Part shown: positions 25,195 through 34,700 of the stretch, piece after piece
Layout: each line of letters opens with the position of its first letter
How positions within the stretch are numbered: the stretch's first letter is position 1
Source of the DNA: Pyruvatibacter sp. HU-CL02332
GTDB taxonomy: Bacteria > Pseudomonadota > Alphaproteobacteria > CGMCC-115125
DNA: 64,000 nt
Direction: 5' to 3'
Assembly: GCF_040362765.1 (NCBI RefSeq)
Contig: NZ_BAABWK010000002.1
Coordinates: forward strand, 682,001-746,000
The notes under the pieces: model-generated
Database searches by the model: none
What the model was told of the DNA's origin: nothing
Seen by the model: only the letters and a program-made list of their open reading frames with translations
Program-made: the position numbers and the translations under genes

Positions 25195-25295
25195 ACTCTT
25201 GAATGTCCTTTGTGACGTGCGCGTTTGTTTTAAATAGCTACGGCCGGGTCACACGCCCCCAAGCCTGCATTGTCGATAAGGTCTACGTGTTCAAA

Positions 25296-25838
25296 TCACG
25301 ATTGGTTTGCGGCGAGCTCCGGGACCCGCTTGGCGAACATGCGTTCCAGCGCATGAATTCGCTCATTTTCCGGCAGCTCCATGGCCTGGCCGATGCGCAG
25401 CAGCAGGTCAGCTTCAAGTTCATGGAGCTCACCATCGGCGTAGGCGATGTCCCAGAGATGCTCCATGACCTTGGAGCGTTCTTCGAGACCGGCTTTTTCC
25501 TTGATGGTCTTGGTGAAGAGCCAGTTCGTATAGGCTTCTTCGTGTTTCTCTTCTGCGGTGTTGAGCAATTCACTTGCCTGCTCGAGAGACATGCCGAATT
25601 CGCGCTGCATGATGGAGCAGATGCGGTCTGTTTCACTGCCTGAATAATCCGTGTCCAGACGGGCGACTTCGACCATCAGAACTGCCGCTGCAGCTTGGGT
25701 GCGGTCGAGTCCGTCCAGTGCCGACTCAGTTGTTGCACCGGATTTGCGTGCGTCTGCAATTTTTGAAAATAGACCCGCCAGTGATGACTTCTCGCCGTCC
25801 TGACCCTTAGGCCGTGCGGCAAAGAGTGACTTGATCAT
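25296..25838 (-). CDS. TerB-family protein
   Basis: The 180-aa product is all-helical. The pattern AAAVLMVEVARLDTDYSGSETDRICSIMQREFGMS, followed by LWDIAYADGELHELEADLLLRIGQAMEL, matches the duplicated acidic metal-binding helices of the TerB (tellurite-resistance B) fold. No other ter genes are present, so tellurite resistance should not be assumed; lone TerB proteins are common in alphaproteobacteria and of unknown role. The ATG at 25838 has GGGGAGG six bases upstream; the longer frame to 25925 lacks a site. Confidence 0.85.
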   Translation of the reverse strand: MIKSLFAARPKGQDGEKSSLAGLFSKIADARKSGATTESALDGLDRTQAAAAVLMVEVARLDTDYSGSETDRICSIMQREFGMSLEQASELLNTAEEKHEEAYTNWLFTKTIKEKAGLEERSKVMEHLWDIAYADGELHELEADLLLRIGQAMELPENERIHALERMFAKRVPELAANQS

Positions 25839-26096
25839 GTAACGCCTCCCCAGCGTTTTGATTTGGTGGGCAGGATAGACCTCCCACCCGGCGCGTAAAG
25901 CAGCCTTTTTGAGCTGTTCTTTCAACTATCGTTGCGGATGTGCGCCCCTGCTGCCATCCTAGCGTGCTGAGGGCGTTGCTCCAATGATTAGTGTATGTGA
26001 TCCCTGCGGGACGCTGCGAAAATTGGCTCAGCGTGAGGGATAAGGAAGACTCAAAGATCGCCAAAGAGTGATCCAGATGTCTTCCACGGGGGATAC

Positions 26097-28451
26097 ATGA
26101 TTCAGGCTATTGAAGACTTCCTGTTCGGATCACGCCGTCTGGTGCTGGTGCTGATGGCACTTTTGACCGTCGTCACAGGCTATTTCGCGGTTGCAGGCTT
26201 CAAGATGGAGGCGGGCTTTCTCAAGCAGGTGCCGCTCGAACATCCCTACGTCAAAACCTATTTCGAGTATCAAAAGGACCTGCCCGGCGCGAACCTTGTG
26301 GTCATTGGCTTGCGCAGCAAGACCGGCGATATGTGGAATGTGGACTATTTCCGCAAGCTATATCAGATCACCGAAGAAGCCCGTTACATCCCCGGCGTGG
26401 ACCGGGCCCGGTTGATTTCGCTATGGACGCCTAACACCCAGATTCTGGAGATCCATGAAGAGGGTTTTGATCTGGTAGACGTGGTGCCGGGCAACGTCAC
26501 TGCCGACACGATGACACAGGCGGATGTGGATTCCATCCGTGATCGCGTTCTGACCAGCGACCTGTATGGCGATCTGGTGGCGCTGGATGAAACAGCGTCG
26601 ATTATTCTGCTTCAGCTGCAGGAAGCAGGAGCCGGTGACGGCGACATTTCCAGCACGGCCAATCTGGCCCTGGAAGTCGCTGACATCATGGAACAGAAGA
26701 TCCGTGCGCCGTTCTCTGACGACAAAACAGACGTACTGATCATCGGCTTTCCAAAATTCATTGGTGATATTGCCGAAGGTGCAACCATTGCAGTTGCCTT
26801 CTTCGGACTGGCCTTTGTGCTGACCGGCATCGCCGTCTTCATGTATGTCCGCTCCTTCACCCTGGCTGCCCTTGCCATCGGCTCGTCGCTTGTATCGGTG
26901 GTCTGGCAATTTGGTGTCCTGGGCATGATCGGGTTTGCGCTTGATCCCCTTGCCATTCTGGTGCCGTTCCTGGTCTATGCGATTGGCGTGAGCCACGGCA
27001 TGCAGCAGGTCAATTTGATTGCGACACAGATTGCCAAGGGTACGGACGGCATGGGGGCCGCGCGGGCCACCTTCAGACGACTGCTCGTGCCCGGCTCAAT
27101 GGCCCTGATGACGGACCTTGTGGGCTTTGTGACCCTCTATCTCATCCCGGTGGGTGTTGTGCGGGACATTGCCATTGTCGCGACCATCGGTGTGGCGCTC
27201 AAGATCATCACCAACCTCATCATGCTTCCGCTTATCGCATCGTACATTCCGCGAGACGACAAGCAGGTGCGGCTGTTCATACGTGCCCGAGCCCAACGTG
27301 AGCGGCTGATGAGCTACATTGCGAAGATCGCCCAGCCGCGACCTGCTGCGATCGTCACGGCCATGATGTTTGTTGCCATCGGGCTGGCCTACATGGTCAG
27401 CCGCGAACGGCATGTGGGCGACATTACGCCGGGCGCCTCCGAGCTGCGGGCTCAGTCCAAATACAATCAGGATACGGCCTATATCGCGACTGCACTGAGT
27501 GTGCCCACGGATGTTCTGATCATCATCCTCGAGACTCAGCCGGATGGCTGTATCGACCCCGCCGCCATGAACTATGCCGACAGGTTCTCGCTTTATATGG
27601 GTGGCGTTCCCGGTGTTGTGTCCGTTGATTCATTGCCCTTTGCAGCACGCTACTTCCAGTCCATCGGCGCGGAAGGGAACCTCAAATGGCGCGAGCTGCC
27701 GCCTACGTCGCGTCAGCTCATCGGTGCGACCGCACCTGTGCCGACGACCACAGGTCTGTTGAATGACCGATGCACCATTCTGCCGATCATCGCCTACATG
27801 CAGGACCATAAGGCGACCACCATCGAGACAGTGGTTGCTGCGGTTGAGGCCTATGAGGACATCAACCCGAGCGAGATCGTCAATATCCGTCTGGGCATGG
27901 GTGGCGTAGGCATTATTGCCGCTACCAACGAGGTCATTGAGGAAAGCGAAGCGCCGCTGATCTTGTATGTGTTTGCGACCATCATTGTTCTGGTGTTCCT
28001 GGCCTACTGGGACTGGCGCGCGGTCATCTGCTGTTGCATGCCACTGCTTCTGGCGACGTTCCTGGGCTATGTCTTCATGGTGGTGCTGGGCATCGGGCTT
28101 AAAGTCACCACCCTGCCCGTGCTGGTTCTGGGGACGGGCATCGGGGTGGACTACGCCTTCTACCTCTACAGCCAGATCAAATATTACCAGCGTCAGGGGC
28201 TTGGCCTTGCGGATGCCTATGAGGGCGCCCTCCTCTCGACCGGCATGGCAGTTGTCTACACCGCCATCATGCTGGCGGTCGGTGTGGCCACCTGGGTGCT
28301 TTCGCCGCTCAAGTTCCAGGCTGACATGGGGGCACTGCTGGCCTTCATGTTCCTGATGAACATGGTCGCTGCCATTATTGGGCTTCCGGCCTTTGCTGCG
28401 GTGCTGGAAAGACTGGCACCGCCGCGTGGATCACGGCCTGCTCTAGCGTAG
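26097..28451 (+). CDS. MMPL/RND-superfamily exporter
   Basis: The 784-aa protein has a membrane helix at residues 15-35, a periplasmic loop to about 220, a block of five helices (225-390), a second single helix (about 420), a second loop, and a final block of five helices (620-775). This 1+5+1+5 layout is that of MMPL and HpnN-type RND exporters. AIGVSHGMQQVNLIAT in the first block and LGTGIGVDYAFYLYSQI in the second are the internal-repeat motifs; the Asp-Tyr in the second is typical of the proton path. It has no adaptor gene beside it. Export of a lipid, such as a hopanoid or fatty-acyl compound, is an inference from family and neighbours. GGGGGATAC precedes the ATG. Confidence 0.92.
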   Translation: MIQAIEDFLFGSRRLVLVLMALLTVVTGYFAVAGFKMEAGFLKQVPLEHPYVKTYFEYQKDLPGANLVVIGLRSKTGDMWNVDYFRKLYQITEEARYIPGVDRARLISLWTPNTQILEIHEEGFDLVDVVPGNVTADTMTQADVDSIRDRVLTSDLYGDLVALDETASIILLQLQEAGAGDGDISSTANLALEVADIMEQKIRAPFSDDKTDVLIIGFPKFIGDIAEGATIAVAFFGLAFVLTGIAVFMYVRSFTLAALAIGSSLVSVVWQFGVLGMIGFALDPLAILVPFLVYAIGVSHGMQQVNLIATQIAKGTDGMGAARATFRRLLVPGSMALMTDLVGFVTLYLIPVGVVRDIAIVATIGVALKIITNLIMLPLIASYIPRDDKQVRLFIRARAQRERLMSYIAKIAQPRPAAIVTAMMFVAIGLAYMVSRERHVGDITPGASELRAQSKYNQDTAYIATALSVPTDVLIIILETQPDGCIDPAAMNYADRFSLYMGGVPGVVSVDSLPFAARYFQSIGAEGNLKWRELPPTSRQLIGATAPVPTTTGLLNDRCTILPIIAYMQDHKATTIETVVAAVEAYEDINPSEIVNIRLGMGGVGIIAATNEVIEESEAPLILYVFATIIVLVFLAYWDWRAVICCCMPLLLATFLGYVFMVVLGIGLKVTTLPVLVLGTGIGVDYAFYLYSQIKYYQRQGLGLADAYEGALLSTGMAVVYTAIMLAVGVATWVLSPLKFQADMGALLAFMFLMNMVAAIIGLPAFAAVLERLAPPRGSRPALA

Positions 28452-28560
28452 GATAACTGCGGCCCGCGGACGCTAAGTTCCCGTATTAGTTGAGCTTTAA
28501 CCAGTTTGTGCACTTTATAGTGCAGTTATGGCTTTAGCTTGGCTGGCATAGAATCGGGAA

Positions 28561-29799
28561 ATGGCGAATTTAGCGACCATTAGCAGGACTGACCTTGAGG
28601 CGATGGGGAGAAAAGAATTCCTCCTTTCGCTGCAAAGCATGTCGCCTGAAGCCATCAAGCGTTTCAAAAGCATGCGCAAGCTCCCGGATGAGCACACACA
28701 AACCCTCGAAAGCTATCTCGTTACCGTCACGCGACCGGAAGTACGCTCTGGTGTGGCCAAAAAGCAGGCCCCACGAAAACCCGCCAAGCGCTCTGCTCCG
28801 TCGAAACCGCCAAAGAAAGCGAAGACCAAAGCTGCCGCGGATGACAATTATGTACCGTTCCCGGATCGCTTTAAGGCGTGGTGGAACGGCACCGAGTTGC
28901 CACAGGACAAAGACGCCGCCATTCACACAAAGCAGCACGCACCCACATCGGCGACCAAGGCAGAAGCGGCTGAAGATGTGCCTGCCACCGCACAGGCGGC
29001 TGAAGATGTACCTGCCGCTGCACCGAATGTAGATAGCGAGTGGCTGGAGAAAATTCGTGCCCGCATATGGGGTGAAGATTTTGCACTTCCCGGCGGCGAC
29101 GGTGTGATCATGAACATGGCCAAAGCCGTTGACCTGAAAGCCGGCGACCATGCGGCAGACATTCTGCCCGGCTGTCTTGGTCCAGGACGTGCGCTGGCAG
29201 AAGCCTTTGAAACGCCGATCACGTGCTTCTTCCCGCCAAGCGACATTGAACGCTACGCGGCAGAAGAGAAGCCGGATTTCAACATGTCGGTGCTGGACCC
29301 TGAAGATCCTGACTTTGGAATCCGTGTCTTTGACAAGCTGTTTTGCCGCGAGGTCCTGTGCTTCCTCCCGCGCCGTGAGAATTTTCTAGCAAAGGCCGCA
29401 GCGGGACTGCGAGGCGGCGGGAATTTCGTGTTCAACGACGTGGTCATGATGAACGATGCCGAAGACTGTGCGGCAGTCAAAACATGGCGCGCGGCTGAAC
29501 CGGAAAAACCGATCATGAACACCATGGCGGAATACACCCGGCAGCTCACAGCGGCACGGCTGGAAACGAAGTCCACGGCAAATGTCAGCAAGTCATATGT
29601 GGCTCTCGTGGAGGCCGACTGGCGCCGCCTGATGGAGAGCCTTGAGACAGACCCGCTTCCTCCTGAAGGCGTCGACGCGCTGATGGAAGAAGGCCGCCGC
29701 TGGCAGGCTCGCATTGCGGCCCTCAAGACGGGCCAGATCGCTATTGTGCGGTTTGTGACATCACTGCGGACGATCAGAAGTCTTAGCGGTCCCGCCTAG
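28561..29799 (+). CDS. Methyltransferase-like protein with disordered Lys/Pro-rich N-terminal half
   Basis: I do not recognise the full 412-aa protein. Residues 1-60 are helical (FLLSLQSMSPEAIKRFKSMRKL). Residues 65-100 are Lys/Pro/Ala-rich (PRKPAKRSAPSKPPKKAKTKAA). At 136-155 there is a doubled AAEDVPA repeat from a 30-base tandem duplication (28966-29025). Residues 160-330 resemble a class I SAM-methyltransferase core: HAADILPGCLGPGRALAEAF as a worn motif I, then FDKLFCREVLCFLPRRENFLAKAAAGLRGGGNFVFND as motifs IV to VI. The usual GxGxG loop is weak, so binding of SAM is uncertain. It stands alone between the MMPL transporter and the PadR efflux operon. Confidence 0.6.
   Translation: MANLATISRTDLEAMGRKEFLLSLQSMSPEAIKRFKSMRKLPDEHTQTLESYLVTVTRPEVRSGVAKKQAPRKPAKRSAPSKPPKKAKTKAAADDNYVPFPDRFKAWWNGTELPQDKDAAIHTKQHAPTSATKAEAAEDVPATAQAAEDVPAAAPNVDSEWLEKIRARIWGEDFALPGGDGVIMNMAKAVDLKAGDHAADILPGCLGPGRALAEAFETPITCFFPPSDIERYAAEEKPDFNMSVLDPEDPDFGIRVFDKLFCREVLCFLPRRENFLAKAAAGLRGGGNFVFNDVVMMNDAEDCAAVKTWRAAEPEKPIMNTMAEYTRQLTAARLETKSTANVSKSYVALVEADWRRLMESLETDPLPPEGVDALMEEGRRWQARIAALKTGQIAIVRFVTSLRTIRSLSGPA
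28966..29025 (+). repeat. Two tandem 30-base copies inside the methyltransferase-like gene
   Basis: Two adjacent 30-base units start GCGGCTGAAGATGT and encode AAEDVPATAQ and AAEDVPAAAP. The duplication is in frame and lies in the disordered linker, so it changes linker length only. Confidence 0.8.
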
Positions 29800-29907
29800 G
29801 GCCCGATTGGAGCGGCCAGACGCTCTTTATTGCGCCGAAATAGCGAAAAAACGCCTCAACCTGCCCAGCCATGCAATCCAAATAGGGGTGTCGTGCGTAA
29901 AGCCCCC

Positions 29908-29940
29908 TTGCAGACCGGTATATATCGAACCTATATACCG
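29908..29940 (+). promoter_or_regulatory. PadR promoter with overlapping inverted-repeat operator
   Basis: CGGTATATA (29916-29924), seven bases, TATATACCG (29932-29940) forms perfect 9-base arms. A likely promoter overlaps it: TTGCAG at 29908-29913 and TATATA at 29932-29937 with an 18-base spacer. The 10-base word TGCGTAAAGC occurs on both sides, at 29894-29903 and 29959-29968. The site is about 50 bases before the PadR ATG, which fits autorepression. Confidence 0.6.
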
Positions 29941-29991
29941 ATTATTCACGCGCTCCCTTGCGTAAAGCGGGCTTTTGGAAGCAAAGACGCC

Positions 29992-30552
29992 ATGGATGTT
30001 CGTACTATGTGCCTTGGATTGCTCGCCTTTGGCGATGCATCGGGCTACGAGATCAAAAAAGAGTTCGAGCAGGGCCCCTCGCGCCACTTCATGGATGCGA
30101 GCTTTGGCTCGATTTACCCTGCGCTGACAAAAATGACCGACGAGGGCCTTTTGGCCTGCCGTACGGAGCCGCAGGAAAAACGCCCGGACAAAAAGGTCTA
30201 TTCGCTCACGGCGGATGGCTGGAATGCCCTTGATGCGGCGATCAAACAGCCTGTGAGCCAGGACAAGATCAAATCCGACTTCTCATTTGTCATGATGTTT
30301 GCTGACCGGCTGCCCCGGTCGCGGGTGGCTGACCTGATTGACCGACAGATCGAAGGCTCTCGCGAAGGCATTCGCGAGTTTGAAGAATCAGACGCGCCAC
30401 TCGACAGTGCCGGTGTTTCCTTTGTCCGCCGATATGGCCTTGCCATGCGCAAGGCGCATATCGATTTTCTCGAGCGCAACAGGCACTTCATTGAAGCTGG
30501 TGCCCAGGATGATCCGGTTGAGGAAGAGCCGGTCCCGGAGCCGGTTTCATAA
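29992..30552 (+). CDS. PadR-family transcriptional regulator
   Basis: The 186-aa protein has the PadR winged helix at its N-terminus: CLGLLAFGDASGYEIKKEFEQG, SFGSIYPALTKMTDEGLLACRTEPQEKRPDKKVYSLTADGW. The helical C-terminal part (90-170) fits the PadR dimerisation domain; the tail is acidic and Pro-rich. I start at the ATG at 29992, because the frame before it runs through the operator at 29916-29940. It is followed by an RND adaptor and pump on the same strand, so it most likely represses efflux until a substrate binds. Confidence 0.9.
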   Translation: MDVRTMCLGLLAFGDASGYEIKKEFEQGPSRHFMDASFGSIYPALTKMTDEGLLACRTEPQEKRPDKKVYSLTADGWNALDAAIKQPVSQDKIKSDFSFVMMFADRLPRSRVADLIDRQIEGSREGIREFEESDAPLDSAGVSFVRRYGLAMRKAHIDFLERNRHFIEAGAQDDPVEEEPVPEPVS

Positions 30553-30639
30553 ACCCAGACCACAGCATTTCCACTTGATGCGCAAAACCGCGCACCGACC
30601 CCTTTATTGACCACGAAGACCGCCAGGACCTAACGCCAG

Positions 30640-31746
30640 ATGACCATCAAGAGAAGCTACGTATTGGCAACCGCTATCGCAATTATTCTTGCGGTCTGGA
30701 TCCTGTCCGGCCAGTTCGGGACCGTTGAGGGGGAGGCCGGTTCGGAAGAAACCGCGGCAGCCACCGAAGGTGATGTCCTTGCTGAGAGCCAGGATGTGCA
30801 GACGGTGCGGGCGCGGGTTTTTGAATCTCAGCCGGTGCGCCGTGACATCGTCATTCGCGGACGGACAGAACCCGTGCGTGCCGTTGAAGTGCGTGCTGAA
30901 ACGTCCGGATCGGTAACAAAACTACCTGTTGAAAAGGGCGAATATGTTTCCAAGGGCGACCTGCTGTGCGGGCTGTCCATCAACGCCCGCGGCGCCCGTC
31001 TTGCGGAAGCAAAAGCCCTGCGTGAGCAGCGCTGGTTGCAGTATGACGCCTCGCAGAAGCTGGCCGCCAAGGGCCACCGCTCGGAGACGCAGGCTGCCGC
31101 AGACAAGGCCGGATATGACGCCGCTGTGGCGCAGGTGCGCCAGATGGAAGTGGAGATGAGCTACACGCGCATCAAAGCACCGTTTGATGGCGTGCTGGAC
31201 AATCGCTTTGTTGAAATCGGCGACTTCCTGTCCGTCAGCCAGCCCTGCGCCACCGTGGTCGATCTTGATCCGATCCTCGTGGTCGGTCAGGTGTCCGAAC
31301 GCGACGTGGACAAGCTCTCCATGGGCAGTGTCGGCCAGGCGCGGTTGATCTCCGGCCAGATGCTTGAAGGCGTCGTTCGCTTTATTGCAAAGACCGCCGA
31401 GCAGGAAACACGCACCTTCCGCGTCGAGCTGGCGGTTCCCAACAAGGACAACACGCTGCCTGCGGGGATCACGGCTGAAATCATCGTGGCGGCGGAAGCC
31501 GTGACGGCACATTTGATGTCGCCGGCGTTCCTGGTCCTCAACGACAAGGGTGCCATCGGCGTTCGCATGGTTGGTGCGGATAAGATTGCGCGCTTCCAGG
31601 AAGTTTCGGTTCTTGAAGACAGCAATGACGGTGTGTGGGTCGGCGGCCTTCCCGAGAAGGCAACGATCATCACTGTTGGTCAGGAATTCGTGCGCGACGG
31701 GCAACCCGTCGAGGTCACGATGGAAAATGATGGGGCACAATCATGA
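30640..31746 (+). CDS. RND efflux periplasmic adaptor (membrane fusion protein)
   Basis: The 368-aa protein has one N-terminal membrane helix (YVLATAIAIILAVWIL), then HlyD/AcrA-type domains: a beta-barrel/lipoyl part with RGRTEPVRAVEVRAETSGSVTKLPVEKGEYVSKGDLLCGLS, a helical hairpin (RLAEAKALREQRWLQYDASQKLAAKG), the second half-lipoyl MSYTRIKAPFDGVLDNRFVEIGDFLS, and a C-terminal barrel. It links the inner-membrane pump to an outer-membrane channel. The pump gene overlaps its stop by four bases (ATGA). No TolC-type channel gene is present here, so a channel encoded elsewhere must be used. Confidence 0.93.
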   Translation: MTIKRSYVLATAIAIILAVWILSGQFGTVEGEAGSEETAAATEGDVLAESQDVQTVRARVFESQPVRRDIVIRGRTEPVRAVEVRAETSGSVTKLPVEKGEYVSKGDLLCGLSINARGARLAEAKALREQRWLQYDASQKLAAKGHRSETQAAADKAGYDAAVAQVRQMEVEMSYTRIKAPFDGVLDNRFVEIGDFLSVSQPCATVVDLDPILVVGQVSERDVDKLSMGSVGQARLISGQMLEGVVRFIAKTAEQETRTFRVELAVPNKDNTLPAGITAEIIVAAEAVTAHLMSPAFLVLNDKGAIGVRMVGADKIARFQEVSVLEDSNDGVWVGGLPEKATIITVGQEFVRDGQPVEVTMENDGAQS

Positions 31747-34700
31747 ACCCGCTTGTTGCAGCATCGGTAGGGCGAACACGCACCGTTCTGACGACGATGG
31801 TGTTGCTGGTCCTTGCCGGGATCACGTCATATCTGTCGATTCCCAAGGAAGCTGACCCGGACATCGCCATTCCGTTTTTCTTTGTGTCTATCCCCTATCC
31901 AGGCATTTCACCGGAAGACGGGGAACGTCTGCTTGTGAAGCCAATGGAGACAGAACTTCGGACACTTGAGGGCCTTGAAGAAATCCAGGCGTTTGCCTCG
32001 CAGGGGTTTGCCGGCATCATTCTCGAGTTTGATGTCTCCTTCGACAAGGATCAGGCGCTGCAGGAAGTCCGCGAAAAGGTTGACCTGGCGCGGGCGGAGA
32101 TCCCGACCGAAGCCGAAGAACCGATTATCACGGAGTTCAATGCCAGCCTGTTCCCGGTTCTGGTGGTTGCGCTGTCGGGGGACGTTCCTGAGCGTGCCCT
32201 GCTTCAACGCGCGCGCAAACTGCAGGATGCCATTGAGGCTGTTCCGACCGTTCTTGAGGCCAAACTTGTGGGCGACCGCGAAGAGCTTCTTGAGGTGGTT
32301 ATCGATCCTGTGAAGCTTGAATCCTATGACGTATCGCAGCGCGAACTCATCAATGCGGTGTCACTGAATAACCAGTTGGTCGCCGCCGGTGCGCTTGATA
32401 CGGGCCAGGGCCGCTTTAACGTCAAAGTGCCGGGACTTTTTGAGAACCGCGAAGACGTGATGGGCCTCGCCGTCAAGTCGTCTGGCGAAGGCGTTGTGAC
32501 GCTCGATGATATTGCGGACATCCGCCGCACGTTCAAGGATGCGGACAGCTTTGCGCGGTTCAATGGTGGCCCTGCCATCGTCATTGAGGTGACGAAGCGG
32601 CTTGGCTCGAACATCATCAACACCAACAATGCGGTGCGGGCGATCGTTGAGGAAGAAACAGCGCGATGGCCTAAAGACATCAAGATTTCCTACACTCAGG
32701 ATCAGTCGTCGTGGATCTATCGCTCGATCAACTCCCTTGAAGCTTCCATCATCACCGCGATCAGCCTTGTGATGATCGTGGTGGTTGCAGCGCTTGGCAT
32801 GCGCTCTGCCATCCTCGTCGGCGTGGCCATTCCCACATCCTTCCTGATCGGCTTTTTCCTTCTGGCGTTATCTGGCCTCACCTTGAACATGATGGTGATG
32901 TTCGGCCTGCTGCTGGCTGTGGGCATGCTGGTGGACGGCGCCATCGTGATTGTTGAGTTCGCGGATCGAAAAATGGCCGAGGGGGTAGACCGTGTAGAGG
33001 CCTATGTCTCGGCCTCATCGCGAATGTTCTGGCCCATTATCTCGTCCACCGCGACAACACTGGCAGCGTTCCTGCCGATGTTGCTGTGGCCGGGCGTGAG
33101 CGGGCAGTTCATGTCATACCTTCCCCTTACCCTGATCTTCGTGCTCATTGCCTCTTTGATCACGGCCCTCATTTTCCTGCCGGTTCTTGGCTCCATTTTT
33201 GGTAAGGCGGAAGCGGCCAATCAGGCAACTCTGCGCAGTCTGTCCGGTGCGGAAACAGGCGACGTGCTGGCCCTTGAGGGGATCACAGGTACGTATGTGC
33301 GCCTGCTCAACACGCTCATCAAACGCCCCTTCCAGGTGATTGGTGGCACTTTGAGTGTGCTGGTGGGCATCTTCTTCCTGTATGGCTCGTTCAACAACGG
33401 CGTCGAGTTCTTTGTGAACACTGAGCCTGAACAAGCTGCCATTCTGGTGAGTGCCCGGGGCAATCTCTCGGCGGAAGAAATGCTGCTGCTCGTCAATGAA
33501 GTCGAGAGCATTGTGCTCGATGTATCCGGTGTTGCGTCTGCGTTCGCGCAGACGGGTCCCGGACAAGGTGGCCCGGGTCAGGGTGGCGATGCACCTGCTG
33601 ACATGATTGGCCGCATTTCCATTGAGTTGGCGCCTTATGAAGAACGGCGACCCGGCGCGATCATTCTTGATGAAATCCGCGACCGCACGATGAACCTTCC
33701 GGGCATCAATGTGGAAGTGCGCAAGCGTGAAGACGGTCCACCGACGGGCAAGGACGTGCAGATCCAGCTCTCTTCGCGTGACCCGGTTGCCCTGCGTGCC
33801 ATGACCGAGAAGGTCAGGGATCATTTCGCCAACAATGTTGCGGACCTGATCGACATTGAAGATTCACTGCCTCTGCCGGGCATTGAGTGGGTGCTGAAGA
33901 TCGACCGCGAACAGGCAGGCCGGTTTGGTGCCGACGTAGCGGCCATCGGTGCCACGGTTCAGATGGTCACCAATGGTATTCTGGTTGGGACCTATCGCCC
34001 GGACGATGCGGACGACGAGGTGGACATCCGTGCGCGTTTCCCTGTCTCCGACCGGTCCATTGACCAGTTGGATCAGCTGCGCCTGAGGACGCCTAATGGT
34101 CTGGTGCCGCTTTCCAACTTCATTACCCGCGAGCCGGCGCGGCAGGTGAATGAAATCACCCGCATCGACGGCATTCAGGTCATGGACGTGAAAGCCAATA
34201 CAACCAACGGCGTGCTGGCCGATGACAAGGTAACTGAACTCAAGGCTTGGATTGCCAACGAGGCCAATATTGACCCGCGGGTCAATGTGCGGTTCCGCGG
34301 TGCTGACGAGAACCAGGCTGAATCGGCAGCCTTCCTAGGCAATGCGATGATTGCAGCCCTGTTCTTGATGTTCATCATCCTGCTGACGCAGTTCAATTCG
34401 TTCTACCACTCGGTGCTGACACTCTCCGCCGTGATCATGTCCACCATGGGCGTGCTGCTTGGCATGGTGATTACCGGACATACGTTCTCGGTCATCATGA
34501 CGGGCACAGGCATCGTGGCTTTGGCCGGGATTGTGGTGAACAACAACATTGTGCTCATCGATACGTTCCAGGGCCTGCTGGCACGGGGCATGGACCCGGT
34601 TGAAGCTGTGCTGCGCACCGCAGGCCAGCGTCTGCGGCCGGTGTTGCTGACCACGATCACGACGATCTGCGGTTTGCTCCCCATGGCCACCCAGATCAAT

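Noticed and set aside
25296-25838. A tellurite resistance operon
   Set aside because: Only a TerB-like protein is present; no terA, terC, terD or terZ-type gene lies nearby.
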